A stretch of 64,000 nt of DNA from Saprospiraceae bacterium (lineage in GTDB: Bacteria; Bacteroidota; Bacteroidia; Chitinophagales; Saprospiraceae), in contig JAQXDE010000038.1 in the NCBI GenBank assembly GCA_029251525.1, positions 310,001 to 374,000 on the forward strand, written 5' to 3'. Within the stretch, counting starts at the first letter, position 1; each line of letters opens with the position of its first letter. This document shows, one piece after another, positions 45,602 to 54,631 of the stretch. Under the pieces are notes generated by a model. It was not told the origin of the DNA. It saw nothing but the letters and a program-made list of their open reading frames with translations, and did not search any database. Made by a program: the position numbers and the translations under genes.

Positions 45602-46447
45602 TTAAACAATAATACGATGCGCATGCGAATAAATATTAAACTTATTATTTTTTACAAAACCTAATACTGTCATCCCATACTCTTTCGCCAACTGAATTGC
45701 CAAACTACTCGGTGCTCCAACAGCTGCTAAAATTGGAATTCCTCCCATTATTGACTTTTGGACTAGTTCGAAACTAACTCGACCACTTACCATGATTAAA
45801 TAGTTATTCATTGGAAATAGACCCAAAGAGAGTGATGCTCCGATTAGTTTATCTACTGCATTGTGTCGGCCAACATCTTCCCTAAGTAAATGTAGTTTTC
45901 CTTTTTTATCAAATAAGGCAGCAGCGTGAAGTCCTCCTGTTTTTTTAAAAACAGTTTGACGAACTTTAAGTACGTTTGGAAATAGATGGATTTTAGAAAT
46001 TTGAAAATAGGGGTATCTTGTTGGCAGAATAGGAAAGTTATTCATCTTGACTGCCTCAATACTTGATTTTCCACAAACACCACAACTTGAGGAGGTGTAG
46101 AAATGTCGTTCTAGTTTTTTCAAATCAATTTCCACATCAAAATCTAAAACAACTAAGATCGCATTTATATTTACTTTTCCATCTTCACCAAGATTTGGCC
46201 CGATACTTTTAATTTGTTTGTAAGAGGCAATAATTCCTTCAGTAAACAAAAAGCCAATTGCCAAGTCGCTATCATGCTGAGGTGTTCGCATGGTAACTGA
46301 AATACTATTGCGAACTCGATTTTTTTTTGCACCAAACTCAATTTGAATTTCCAAAGGTTCCTCAACAGCAAGGCTATCGAATGCAAAATTGGTATCTTCC
46401 TTATCAACTTTGATAACTTCTAAACCATGGATCCTTTGATTAGGCAT
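45602..46447 (-). CDS. fdhD: Sulfur carrier protein FdhD
   Basis: FdhD passes sulfur from a cysteine desulfurase to the molybdenum cofactor of formate dehydrogenase. The 281 residues include the conserved pair of cysteines in FYTSSSCGVCGKSSIEAV, LREDVGRHNAVDKLIG with the cofactor-binding region, and VSGRVSFELVQKSIMGGIP. The formate dehydrogenase genes it would serve are not in the window. It is monocistronic on the minus strand, 58 bases before the GH3-family gene's stop. Confidence 0.94.
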   Translation of the reverse strand: MPNQRIHGLEVIKVDKEDTNFAFDSLAVEEPLEIQIEFGAKKNRVRNSISVTMRTPQHDSDLAIGFLFTEGIIASYKQIKSIGPNLGEDGKVNINAILVVLDFDVEIDLKKLERHFYTSSSCGVCGKSSIEAVKMNNFPILPTRYPYFQISKIHLFPNVLKVRQTVFKKTGGLHAAALFDKKGKLHLLREDVGRHNAVDKLIGASLSLGLFPMNNYLIMVSGRVSFELVQKSIMGGIPILAAVGAPSSLAIQLAKEYGMTVLGFVKNNKFNIYSHAHRIIV

Positions 46448-46504
46448 AAAATAATATTTTACTGAATATGGATGATCGTAAGGCGTTTAACAATTAAAAA
46501 CTAG

Positions 46505-48007
46505 TTATTCTAAAATGAATTGCTGCAATTGATCTGCAATTTTTCGATCATTCGAAAGTCGGGGTACTTTATTTTGACCTCCAAGTTTTCCTTGCGATTT
46601 CATATAGTTTCTAAAACTATCCCGTTGCATTATTCGGATTTTTAACGGTTGTAATATTTTTCCACTAATCAAATCTTGGTAATAAATATTTTGCTTAATC
46701 ATTGCTTTGTCAACTTCAGTAGATAATTTAGAGATATTGTTAGGAGCTTCATCGAATTCTATAAACCACTCATGGAAAGGCAATTCACCTTCCGTTGGAT
46801 TCACTTGGGGGGCAACAGTGAATTCAATAATTCTCAAACCTTCTTTGTTTGCTACACTCATTAAGGACTCTTCTACTTCCTTTCCAATTACATGTTCTCC
46901 AAATGCAGAAATAAAATGTTTGATTCTTCCAGAGACTATTATACGATAAGGATCCTTAGAAACAAACTGAACTGTATCACCAATATTATATCCCCAAAGC
47001 CCAGCATTTGTATTTAATATAATTGCATAGTTAACACTGAGTTCTATATCTTTTAAAGCTATTCGAGTTGGATTATCATTATTAATTTCCTCTGCCGGAA
47101 CGAACTCATAAAAAATCCCAGAGTCTACATTTAGCAGTAATCCTTTATGTGGATGAGCATCTTGGAAAGCAATGAATCCCTCCGAGGCAGGATAAGTTTC
47201 TAGGCTATTTATTTTCTTTCCAACTAACTCCTCTAATTTCGAGCGGTATGGTTCGAAATTTACTCCACCATAAACGAAGGTATTGTAATTCGGAAATAAA
47301 TCTTTGATATATTCTTTGCCACTCACTTCAAGTAATCGTTCATAATACATTTGTACCCAAGGCGGTATTCCACTAATTAATCTCATATCTTGTCCTAAGG
47401 TCTCCTCTACGATTTTATCTAGCTTCTCTTCCCATTCATCTATGCAGTTTGTCGGGTATGAGGGCAATTGATCACGCTTCAACCAACCAGGAACCATATG
47501 ATTTACGATGCCTGAAAGACGTCCAGTTTTGATGCCGCTTATTTCTGTTAAAGTAGGACTACCGGAAAGGAAAATCATTTTTCCATCTAAAAAATCTCCT
47601 TTGCCTGTTTTGGCATAATAATTAAATAGTGCATTTCGAGCGGTACCAAAATGATTTGGTATGCTTTCCTTGGTAAGTGGAATATATTTTACACCTGAGG
47701 TGGTGCCAGAAGTTTTAGCAAAATATTTTGGTAAACCTTTCCATAGAACATCTGATTTTCCGTCTTTGATTTGTTCAATATAATCTTTCAAACCTTCATA
47801 ATCTCGAATAGGAACTTGGGCTTTGAAGGCCTCATAAGAATTTATCTTTTCGAAACCATGATCCTTTCCAAAGGAAGTGTGTTTGGCACCCTGAATCAAA
47901 TTTTGAAAAACTTTATCTTGGGCAGACACAGCTTCTTTTGACCATTTTAGAATATCACGGGCAATTTTTTTTGCAAAAGGCTTAACTAGAAATGATTTAT
48001 AACCCAT
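46505..48007 (-). CDS. GH3 family acyl-adenylating enzyme
   Basis: This 500-residue protein belongs to the GH3 family, best known from plants where members join amino acids to hormones through an acyl-AMP. In bacteria the substrate is unknown. The frame could start at a TTG (48028), but the ATG at 48007 gives MGYKSFLVKPFAKKIARD, so I use it. Signatures: YFAKTSGTTSGVKYIPLTKE (the AMP-binding STG-like loop), ETYPASEGFIAFQD, NAGLWGYNIGDTVQFVS and FISAFGEHVIGKEVEESL. It is cytoplasmic. A strong terminator separates it from the lolA gene upstream. Confidence 0.88.
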   Translation of the reverse strand: MGYKSFLVKPFAKKIARDILKWSKEAVSAQDKVFQNLIQGAKHTSFGKDHGFEKINSYEAFKAQVPIRDYEGLKDYIEQIKDGKSDVLWKGLPKYFAKTSGTTSGVKYIPLTKESIPNHFGTARNALFNYYAKTGKGDFLDGKMIFLSGSPTLTEISGIKTGRLSGIVNHMVPGWLKRDQLPSYPTNCIDEWEEKLDKIVEETLGQDMRLISGIPPWVQMYYERLLEVSGKEYIKDLFPNYNTFVYGGVNFEPYRSKLEELVGKKINSLETYPASEGFIAFQDAHPHKGLLLNVDSGIFYEFVPAEEINNDNPTRIALKDIELSVNYAIILNTNAGLWGYNIGDTVQFVSKDPYRIIVSGRIKHFISAFGEHVIGKEVEESLMSVANKEGLRIIEFTVAPQVNPTEGELPFHEWFIEFDEAPNNISKLSTEVDKAMIKQNIYYQDLISGKILQPLKIRIMQRDSFRNYMKSQGKLGGQNKVPRLSNDRKIADQLQQFILE

Positions 48008-48072
48008 CGGAGTAAGTTTTTTTAGCAAAAATAGAAAATAGTTCTGTAAAAAAAATGAAGATTTGTTTAACT

Positions 48073-48107
48073 GAAAACCCCATCTTGATTGTCAAGATGG
48101 GGTTTTT
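48073..48107. terminator. Terminator between lolA and the GH3-family gene
   Basis: The stem AACCCCATCTTGA / TCAAGATGGGGTT with a short loop, A run before and T run after; it can end the lolA transcript on the minus strand. Confidence 0.88.
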
Positions 48108-48126
48108 CATAGCAGTAAAAAGATAT

Positions 48127-48804
48127 TTAAAATCTTAAATCTTCTACATGGACACCAGGGTATTTTGTTTTATCAAAAGTGAAATCTGCACTAGTGAATT
48201 TTTTATTTGCTTTAAAGTTTTGAATTTCTAGAGTAAATCTAGATCCATCTTTTGAGAAAACTTTAATTCTTTTTACTAGGGAGGTTTTCTTTTCTATTGT
48301 CATTCGGATCTTTGAATATTCAGAATCATCTTCTAATGGTTTAAATTCAATTTGTAAAAGAGGTACTCTGTTTTCTACAATTGCATTGGTTAATGCGAAC
48401 AAATATTTTCCTTTTTTATAAAAGTTATAGAAATCTTGTGGTGCCATCATTTCTTCTTCATCTTCTTCAGGAGGATCATTGAGTTGTACTTCTTTATTTT
48501 GTTTGTTGTGTACCCAAAAGTTCTTACCATCGCAAATCATGGAATAAAAATTCAAGTCTACATTATACTTGTCTCCTTCCTGCTTTAATTTTCCAGTTTG
48601 TGTATCTATTGGTTCTTCTGGAATCTCAATATTTAAAGAAAAAGTAGCCTCAATACTTTTATAGGCTTCGTATTTATTACTCACTTTATCTAGGATTTTT
48701 TGTGCTTCCTGATCTATGTCTTCCGCTTTGGTAAAGTCTTTTCTTTGAGCAAAGCCTGTTGCTATAAAAAAAAGACTCATTATTATTGCCAATGTGTTTT
48801 TCAT
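48127..48804 (-). CDS. lolA: LolA-like outer membrane lipoprotein carrier
   Basis: LolA carries lipoproteins across the periplasm to the outer membrane. The ATG at 48804 (MKNTLAIIMSLFFIATGFAQ) begins a clear signal peptide and is preferred to the in-frame ATG nine bases earlier; length is 225 residues. The body is the half-barrel fold: ILDKVSNKYEAYKSIEATFS, GDKYNVDL, ICDGKNFWVHNK, and the late strands ending TFDKTKYPGVHVEDLRF. An acidic insert (PPEEDEEEMM) is present, as in many Bacteroidetes versions. Confidence 0.85.
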   Translation of the reverse strand: MKNTLAIIMSLFFIATGFAQRKDFTKAEDIDQEAQKILDKVSNKYEAYKSIEATFSLNIEIPEEPIDTQTGKLKQEGDKYNVDLNFYSMICDGKNFWVHNKQNKEVQLNDPPEEDEEEMMAPQDFYNFYKKGKYLFALTNAIVENRVPLLQIEFKPLEDDSEYSKIRMTIEKKTSLVKRIKVFSKDGSRFTLEIQNFKANKKFTSADFTFDKTKYPGVHVEDLRF

Positions 48805-48813
48805 ATCAATCAT

Positions 48814-49328
48814 ATTTTCTTTTTCAAAAGTTAATACACTAGTTAGGGTGTAAATTTAAATTCATTACTGTGATGTAAAATTAATGATATAATAACGTTT
48901 TTAGCAAGTCCTAGTTTATTAAAATCAAGTTAAAGTTATGTATTTCAAAAGTCCTCAAGTTGAAATTTGTTTGACGATTAAAAAAAAGATTTAGTTGAAT
49001 GATTTATATGGCTATAATTTGTTCGGGTTTTGCTATTTTTAATAAGGATACGATTTTAATGTGAGAAATATTTAGTAATGTACTTTAATTAAAAAAATAA
49101 CTTGAGGTCCTTGTTGTGTTAAATGAGTAAGATTTGTTCTCGAAAATGTTAACTACTTAGCAACTAGTTAAAAACAATATTTGCACCAAATAGGAGAAAG
49201 TTGCTCATTTTATATTTGTAGAAATAAGTTAGATTTTAATAAAATGTAACTTAAATATTAAATCACAAATAAAGGAAGTGTATATTTGAACTTTCTAAAT
49301 AGTAAATCCAAATTAAAAAATAGAATTG
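48814..49328. other. Divergent 0.5 kb region between lolA and the DUF4956 operon
   Basis: No coding frame is supported. A -7 box for the rightward operon lies at 49211-49218. Otherwise AT-rich. Confidence 0.55.
49211..49218 (+). promoter_or_regulatory. -7 box (TATATTTG) of the DUF4956 operon
   Basis: TATATTTG matches TAnnTTTG. The nearest TTTG upstream ends at 49183, giving a long 27-base spacer, so the -33 box is uncertain. It predicts a leader of about 100 bases. Confidence 0.4.
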
Positions 49329-50021
49329 ATGGTTGATTTTTTCAGCATTCAGAACAGTACAGAAAACCCGACTTTACTACTCATTATTTATACTATTTTA
49401 TTTTCCTTTTTATTGTCGTCGTTAATTGCGTTCACTTATGAAAAAACTTCTAGGGATGTATCAAAACCATTGTACTTTATTCAAGCTTTAGTTTTATTAG
49501 CTATAGTTACGGCTACTGTAATGCAAGCAATAGGAGATAGTGTGGCTAGAGGTCTAGGTATGTTAGGAGCTTTGGCTGTAATTCGGTTTAGAACAACGAT
49601 ACGAAATCCAAGAAATATAGTTTTTATGTTTTCCTCTTTGGCAGTCGGGATAGCATGTGGAGTATATGGGTTTGTAATTGCAATTGTGGGAACTCTTGGT
49701 TTTTGTATTTCGGCATTTGCTTTGAGATTTACTCCTTTTAGCCAAAAGAATAATTTGGTGGGCACACTACGATTTGAAATGGTAGAAGATGATGAAAAAT
49801 TGAATGAGGTTAGAAATATATTGAAAAAGTATTCAGAAAGATTTGCACTGAAACGATACAAAACTTTTAATAATCCTGAGAAGGAAAATGTAATTGAATA
49901 CGAATATATGTTGAAGTTAAAACAAGAAGATGAGGGACTTCATTTGGCAAAAATTCTTCGTCAGACTCCAAATGTTAATTCGGTGCGATTGGCGTTCGAT
50001 GATGTTGCGGAGAACATTTAA
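49329..50021 (+). CDS. DUF4956 family membrane protein
   Basis: The frame begins with TTG at 49326; the next codon is ATG, so I start at 49329 (230 residues). The first half is membrane: helices near residues 15-35, 50-70 and two in the region VGIACGVYGFVIAIVGTLGF. Between them is the conserved DUF4956 text GLGMLGALAVIRFRTTIRNP followed by RNIVFMFSSLAVG. The C-terminal 100 residues form a soluble domain (RFEMVEDDEKLNEVRNILKK). The function is unknown. The gene opens a three-gene operon with an HlyD-like adaptor (20 bases downstream) and a TolC-like channel. Confidence 0.85.
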   Translation: MVDFFSIQNSTENPTLLLIIYTILFSFLLSSLIAFTYEKTSRDVSKPLYFIQALVLLAIVTATVMQAIGDSVARGLGMLGALAVIRFRTTIRNPRNIVFMFSSLAVGIACGVYGFVIAIVGTLGFCISAFALRFTPFSQKNNLVGTLRFEMVEDDEKLNEVRNILKKYSERFALKRYKTFNNPEKENVIEYEYMLKLKQEDEGLHLAKILRQTPNVNSVRLAFDDVAENI

Positions 50022-50041
50022 TTTGATTTTAATAAAGGATA

Positions 50042-51121
50042 ATGAAAAAATTTAATTTAGTATATCTGATGTTTTTTTTAGTGGTTGGTTTAATTTGGCA
50101 ACTCAACAATCGGTATGGGAAACATACAGTAATGTTTTATGGATTTGCAGAAACAAAGGAAACAGAAATTAATTTGGACCACCCAGTAGAAGTTAATCGT
50201 CTTTTAGTCACGCCTGGTCAAAAAGTGAAAAAGGGAGAATTATTAGCCAAGGTTACGCACTCTACTTTTAGTTTGAAATTAAATAATATTTCTCATTCTA
50301 TGGATGAGTTACGGTTGGAAGAAAATATATGGAAAGCAGATATTCGTACATCTATTAGTCGTTTAGAAGCTCAGAAAGTGGTAAAAGAAAGTGAGATCAA
50401 TTCCCAAATTCGACAATTAGAGATGGAGATAGAAATAAATCGTTCGTTACTTGAAGGGTTAAAAAGTATAGATGTTACTGAAACGACAGTAAATCCGAGA
50501 GCAGCAAAAATTGCTAATTTGAAAGAAGAACAAGAATTAGTAATAAAACCTTTGGAAGTACAGATTGCTAGACTCAAAGAAGAGCTAGAGTCTTCCAATA
50601 GTCCGAAGCGAATTCAAATTCGAAAGCTCCAAGAAGATCAAAAATTTTATACAGAAGAAAAAGATGGACTTTCTATTTTTGCTCCTAAGGATGGATTGAT
50701 AGGGAATATTTATTGTAAAGAAAAAGAAAATATTTCTTCATTTAATACTTTGATTTCTTTTTATGAGGAGAACCCTACGATGGTTAAAGGATATGTTCAT
50801 GAGAATTTAATTCTTGAGGTTACAGTAGGAGATACGCTGGAGGCAATTTCTACTCAACATCCTGAACATAAATGTCAGGGAGTGATTACAGGGCTAGGTT
50901 CTCGGATTGTTGAAATTCCAGATCGACTTAGAAAAAATCCAGATCTGAAAACATATGGGCGAGAGGTATTAATTTCAATTCCTCCAACCAATTTTTTTCT
51001 ACAAAAAGAAAAAGTGATTTTAAATTTGTTAAAATCAACCTCACGCCCTGCGACTATTTTTGATTCGATATTAGATTCGAGTGACGAGAAAACTAACAAA
51101 GTAATTTCAGGAAAAGGATGA
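50042..51121 (+). CDS. HlyD-like membrane fusion (adaptor) protein
   Basis: This 359-residue protein has an N-terminal membrane anchor (YLMFFLVVGLIWQL) and the layout of a periplasmic adaptor: a half lipoyl strand (HPVEVNRLLVTPGQKVKKGELLAKV), a long coiled coil of about residues 85-205 (rich in LEE/LKEE repeats), then the return lipoyl strand (LSIFAPKDGLIGNIYCKEKE) and beta-barrel. Adaptors link an inner-membrane pump to an outer-membrane channel. The pump expected next to it is absent; DUF4956 occupies that place. Its stop overlaps the next start by four bases (ATGA). Confidence 0.85.
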   Translation: MKKFNLVYLMFFLVVGLIWQLNNRYGKHTVMFYGFAETKETEINLDHPVEVNRLLVTPGQKVKKGELLAKVTHSTFSLKLNNISHSMDELRLEENIWKADIRTSISRLEAQKVVKESEINSQIRQLEMEIEINRSLLEGLKSIDVTETTVNPRAAKIANLKEEQELVIKPLEVQIARLKEELESSNSPKRIQIRKLQEDQKFYTEEKDGLSIFAPKDGLIGNIYCKEKENISSFNTLISFYEENPTMVKGYVHENLILEVTVGDTLEAISTQHPEHKCQGVITGLGSRIVEIPDRLRKNPDLKTYGREVLISIPPTNFFLQKEKVILNLLKSTSRPATIFDSILDSSDEKTNKVISGKG

Positions 51122-52440
51122 TGAGAAAAATTGAATGTCAAAAAATTAATAAGGCTTTACGAATGAAAAAGTTAGTAGGATGGAAATTTCAAATCCCACT
51201 TTACATTGTTTTTATTTTTGTAAATGTATCAGTGCCAACGATTGTGTACGCACAAAATACACTATCTACTTCTGACATTTTAGCTTCTGCAAAGCAACAA
51301 TATGTTTTGGGACTCCAACAGAAGCGAGTTAGTTTTTTGAAAGAATCCACATATAAATTACCCTTAGTTGATGAAATAGAATTCAGAACAGAAACGAATG
51401 ACTTTCGATTGAAGGAACAACAATATGTACTTCGAGGAAGATTTCACACTAAGTTGCAACAACAAGCGCATGCAGATTTTCATCAGGCTAAAATAGAATT
51501 AAATACCATCGACGAGCAACTTTTGATGCAAGATTTGTTAATAGATAGATATGACGCAATTATAAAAGTTTCTTATTTTAAAAAATTGCTCGTTGCAAAA
51601 AAAGAACAAAAAGTTTTATTGGAAGATCGTATGACTGTTTTGAAAAAAAGTATCAATCTACCTAGGTTTAATGTTATAGATTTAATCGATGCAGAGGATG
51701 ATCTACATTTGGTAGATCGTGATATCTTAAAATTAAAGAATTCGTTGAATTTAGTGCAGCAAGAAATATATCGATTCTCTAGTAAAAGAGGTTATTTAAA
51801 AACAGATGACCTACAATTGATTGGTGTTGAACAACTTATGAAAGTCGCTCGTTCACTTTCAACCGAGCCCTCATCAACTCATGCCACTTTAATGAAAAGA
51901 AATTTAAATGTTGATATAGCAGTGAAAGAGCAAGCTATTCGAGTAACACAGGAAGAGAATACAGTTGACTATTTTCAAGCAAAAATAGGGGGAACTGACG
52001 ATAGAGGGTTTCGGCAAAGTTTCTCTTTGGGGATGGGTATAACAATTCCAGTTAGAAATCGGCAAAAACAAAATCTGGATGAATTGGAGTTTGAGAAGAT
52101 CGATGAGGGTTTGAAATATGAAGAGCTCAAAATTCAACTTAAAGATCGTATGATCCAAGTTCGACTAGAGATGGAAACTCAATATGAATTATTCCAATTA
52201 CTCAATCAACAATTGGAAAATAGTCAAGTGGATGAAGTTCTTCAGCAGTATCAAAAAGTGGCTGGAACTTCACCAATTGCGATGTTAAAATTAAGAGGAA
52301 GTAAATTCAAAAAAGAGTTGGAGCAATTTAGAATTCAACAAGAAATTTATTTATTGTATGTGGAGTTGTTGGACGCTTCAGGAAAGATGATGGAGTTACC
52401 GTTGCGAAATTATTTGATGAAAAATTTAGAAGTATTTTAA
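51118..52440 (+). CDS. TolC-like outer membrane efflux protein
   Basis: This 440-residue protein has a signal-like hydrophobic segment at about residues 25-45 (LYIVFIFVNVSVPTIVYAQ) and then long helices with two internal repeats, as in TolC. Beta-strand hairpins are suggested around residues 60-105 and 270-300 (AKIGGTDDRGFRQSFSLGMG). Several in-frame ATGs exist (51118, 51121, 51163); the start at 51118 gives an unusually long N-terminus and the third, MKKLVGWKFQ, would be a more normal signal peptide. The overlap ATGA with the adaptor gene supports translational coupling. A strong terminator follows. Confidence 0.78.
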   Translation: MMRKIECQKINKALRMKKLVGWKFQIPLYIVFIFVNVSVPTIVYAQNTLSTSDILASAKQQYVLGLQQKRVSFLKESTYKLPLVDEIEFRTETNDFRLKEQQYVLRGRFHTKLQQQAHADFHQAKIELNTIDEQLLMQDLLIDRYDAIIKVSYFKKLLVAKKEQKVLLEDRMTVLKKSINLPRFNVIDLIDAEDDLHLVDRDILKLKNSLNLVQQEIYRFSSKRGYLKTDDLQLIGVEQLMKVARSLSTEPSSTHATLMKRNLNVDIAVKEQAIRVTQEENTVDYFQAKIGGTDDRGFRQSFSLGMGITIPVRNRQKQNLDELEFEKIDEGLKYEELKIQLKDRMIQVRLEMETQYELFQLLNQQLENSQVDEVLQQYQKVAGTSPIAMLKLRGSKFKKELEQFRIQQEIYLLYVELLDASGKMMELPLRNYLMKNLEVF

Positions 52441-52455
52441 TTTATATCTGTTGTG

Positions 52456-52497
52456 AAAAAGGCCTTCCAAGTTTTTTAAAATTGGAAAGCCTTTTTA
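52456..52497. terminator. Terminator between the TolC-like gene and the S9 lipoprotein gene
   Basis: The stem AAAAAGGCCTTCCAA / TTGGAAAGCCTTTTT (one mismatch) with A/T runs on both sides; shared by convergent genes. Confidence 0.88.
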
Positions 52498-52510
52498 TTT
52501 GAAAATTAAG

Positions 52511-54424
52511 CTATCCTTTTACTTTGTTTTTTAAATATTTATCTAAAAAGATAAGCGCTTTGCTATAACCAATAATCTGATTTTCCTTTTTTACAAATCC
52601 ATGCCCTTCATCTTCAAAAAGTACATATTCTACAGGGATATTATTTTTTTTGATAGCAGCAACCATTTCATCTGATTCTACTTGAAGCACTCTTGGATCA
52701 GTTGCACCTTGTAGAACCATGACTGGATTTTTAACTTTATCGCCATGGAAGACAGGAGAAATATCATAAAGTCGAGTACTGTCCGCAGTATTCGGGTCAC
52801 CCATTTCTAAATAAAGCGCTTCTTTAAAAGATTCCCACCATGTTGGAATATTTTTCAAAGTACGCAACCAATTAGTTACCCCAAAAAGATTGACACCAAC
52901 TACAAATTCCTCAGGAGTATGGGTCATTGCACGCATTGTCATGAATCCGCCGTATGAACCTCCAATAATTCCTATTTTTTCACCGTCAATATAAGGTTGT
53001 TGAGCCAACCATCTTTTTCCTTCGATACAATCTTGCAAATCGTTTTCTCCATGATTTAGATCATCCATTTTGAAAAAGGTTTTTCCGTAACCGCTACTTC
53101 CTCGATTATTAACTGCTAAAACAGCATAACCATGATTAACTAAGTATTGAATAAACGAGGAGTAATTGGTACGAGATTGACCACCTGGACCACCATGAAC
53201 CCAAACTAATGCTGGAACTTTATTTTCTTTGGTGGCACTTTTTGGTTTATAATAAATAGCTGGGATTTGAAGATTATCAAATGATTCATATCGAACGATT
53301 TCAGCTTCTACCAAATCATCTGGATTGATTTCAATGTTAAGTGTTTTGGTCAATTGTTTATGTTCTTTAGTTCCAAAATCATAGAGGTAAAGATTGTTAG
53401 TAGATTTAGAACTTCCTGCGGAGAAGATCATTTTATCTTCACTTCTAGAAATCCTGACGGAAGAAATATCTCCATTAGTAATGTCAGGGAAAGCTACGTC
53501 TTGGTCAGTTGAAGTATCTAAAATTTTAACAATAGTTTTAGCATCTTGATTAATTCCGACAACACGGTATTTTCCTTTTTTTGAAAAATAAGCATAGGAA
53601 ATATCCCAATCTTCTTCCATCACTTTTTCTCTTTCGCCATTTTCAATATCGTATTTCATCAAGTATTGAAACTCGCTTCCATCATTGGTCAGATAATAAA
53701 ATGACTTACTGTCTACACTAAAATCAGCAGAGCTATTTCCTGATAAATTTTCATTTATTTTTATTTTTTTATTCGTTTTAGTATCTAATAAAAATAAATC
53801 TACATCATTTGTATTGATTGACTTTGTGACTGCAATGTATTGTTTGTTATTTGATATCCCATCGAAATCATATCCTTCTGTATTTTTATAGATTAGTTTT
53901 GAATCAAAATTTTCAATGTCCATTTCATAAACATCCATGTATCTTTTATCTCTTTTGTTAGAGCCAAAAAAGAAACTTTTTAAATCGTCACTCCATCCAT
54001 AAAATCCAGCTTTGGCACCTTCGTCAGGTGTTAATTCTTTAGTTGAACCATCTTCATTTCTCAGGAAAATATGATCAATTTCATTTCCTCCATTATCTGC
54101 AGTATAAATCATCCTACTATCGTTTGGAAAGAGAGAAGACACCCAGACAGATTCATCTTTTGATTCCGTTAATGGTTGGCTTTTACCAGATTCCAAATTT
54201 ATTAAATAGGCATTATAAATTCCTGATTCGTTACTTCCAACCAGGATTTCTTTTTCATCATGCGAAAAAGATCTTGCATAAATATTAGTATTATTTAAAA
54301 ATTGCTCAATAGAGTATTGTTGATGAGATGCGGCAACTGAATCTGAAGAATTATTTTTAGTTTTGGATTCTTTGCAAGAGCAAAGTAAAAGAGAAAAGAT
54401 AAAGAATAGAATTAGATTTTTCAT
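52511..54424 (-). CDS. S9 family peptidase, lipoprotein
   Basis: This 637-residue peptidase has a lipoprotein signal (FIFSLLLCSC, lipidated Cys17), so it acts in the periplasm or at the surface. A beta-propeller (about residues 45-370) gates a C-terminal alpha/beta hydrolase. The triad is Ser490 (IGGSYGGFMTM), Asp576 (GATDPRVLQ) and His608 (DEGHGF); VWVHGGPGGQSRTNYSS is the oxyanion region. It would trim peptides. It shares fold and length with the cytoplasmic S9 peptidase at 36744. Confidence 0.92.
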   Translation of the reverse strand: MKNLILFFIFSLLLCSCKESKTKNNSSDSVAASHQQYSIEQFLNNTNIYARSFSHDEKEILVGSNESGIYNAYLINLESGKSQPLTESKDESVWVSSLFPNDSRMIYTADNGGNEIDHIFLRNEDGSTKELTPDEGAKAGFYGWSDDLKSFFFGSNKRDKRYMDVYEMDIENFDSKLIYKNTEGYDFDGISNNKQYIAVTKSINTNDVDLFLLDTKTNKKIKINENLSGNSSADFSVDSKSFYYLTNDGSEFQYLMKYDIENGEREKVMEEDWDISYAYFSKKGKYRVVGINQDAKTIVKILDTSTDQDVAFPDITNGDISSVRISRSEDKMIFSAGSSKSTNNLYLYDFGTKEHKQLTKTLNIEINPDDLVEAEIVRYESFDNLQIPAIYYKPKSATKENKVPALVWVHGGPGGQSRTNYSSFIQYLVNHGYAVLAVNNRGSSGYGKTFFKMDDLNHGENDLQDCIEGKRWLAQQPYIDGEKIGIIGGSYGGFMTMRAMTHTPEEFVVGVNLFGVTNWLRTLKNIPTWWESFKEALYLEMGDPNTADSTRLYDISPVFHGDKVKNPVMVLQGATDPRVLQVESDEMVAAIKKNNIPVEYVLFEDEGHGFVKKENQIIGYSKALIFLDKYLKNKVKG

Positions 54425-54568
54425 TAATAGAGGTTTAGGTTAAAAATTAACTTAAGTTTAAGTTCTTTAAAAGTAGGTAAATATTATTTATTTCATAGAT
54501 GAATTAAGGACTCGAACGATACACTTAGCATTGGTTGAGTTTTTTTTATCTCGAAAATAAGAATAAAA

Positions 54569-54604
54569 AAAACCAGCAAAATCTTTAATTTGCTGGTTTT
54601 TGGC
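54569..54604 (-). terminator. Terminator after ftsK
   Basis: The stem AAAACCAGCAAA / TTTGCTGGTTTT with a short loop, 28 bases past the ftsK stop on the minus strand. Confidence 0.88.
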
Positions 54605-54631
54605 TTGGTAATCTAATTAAGAAAATGCCTT

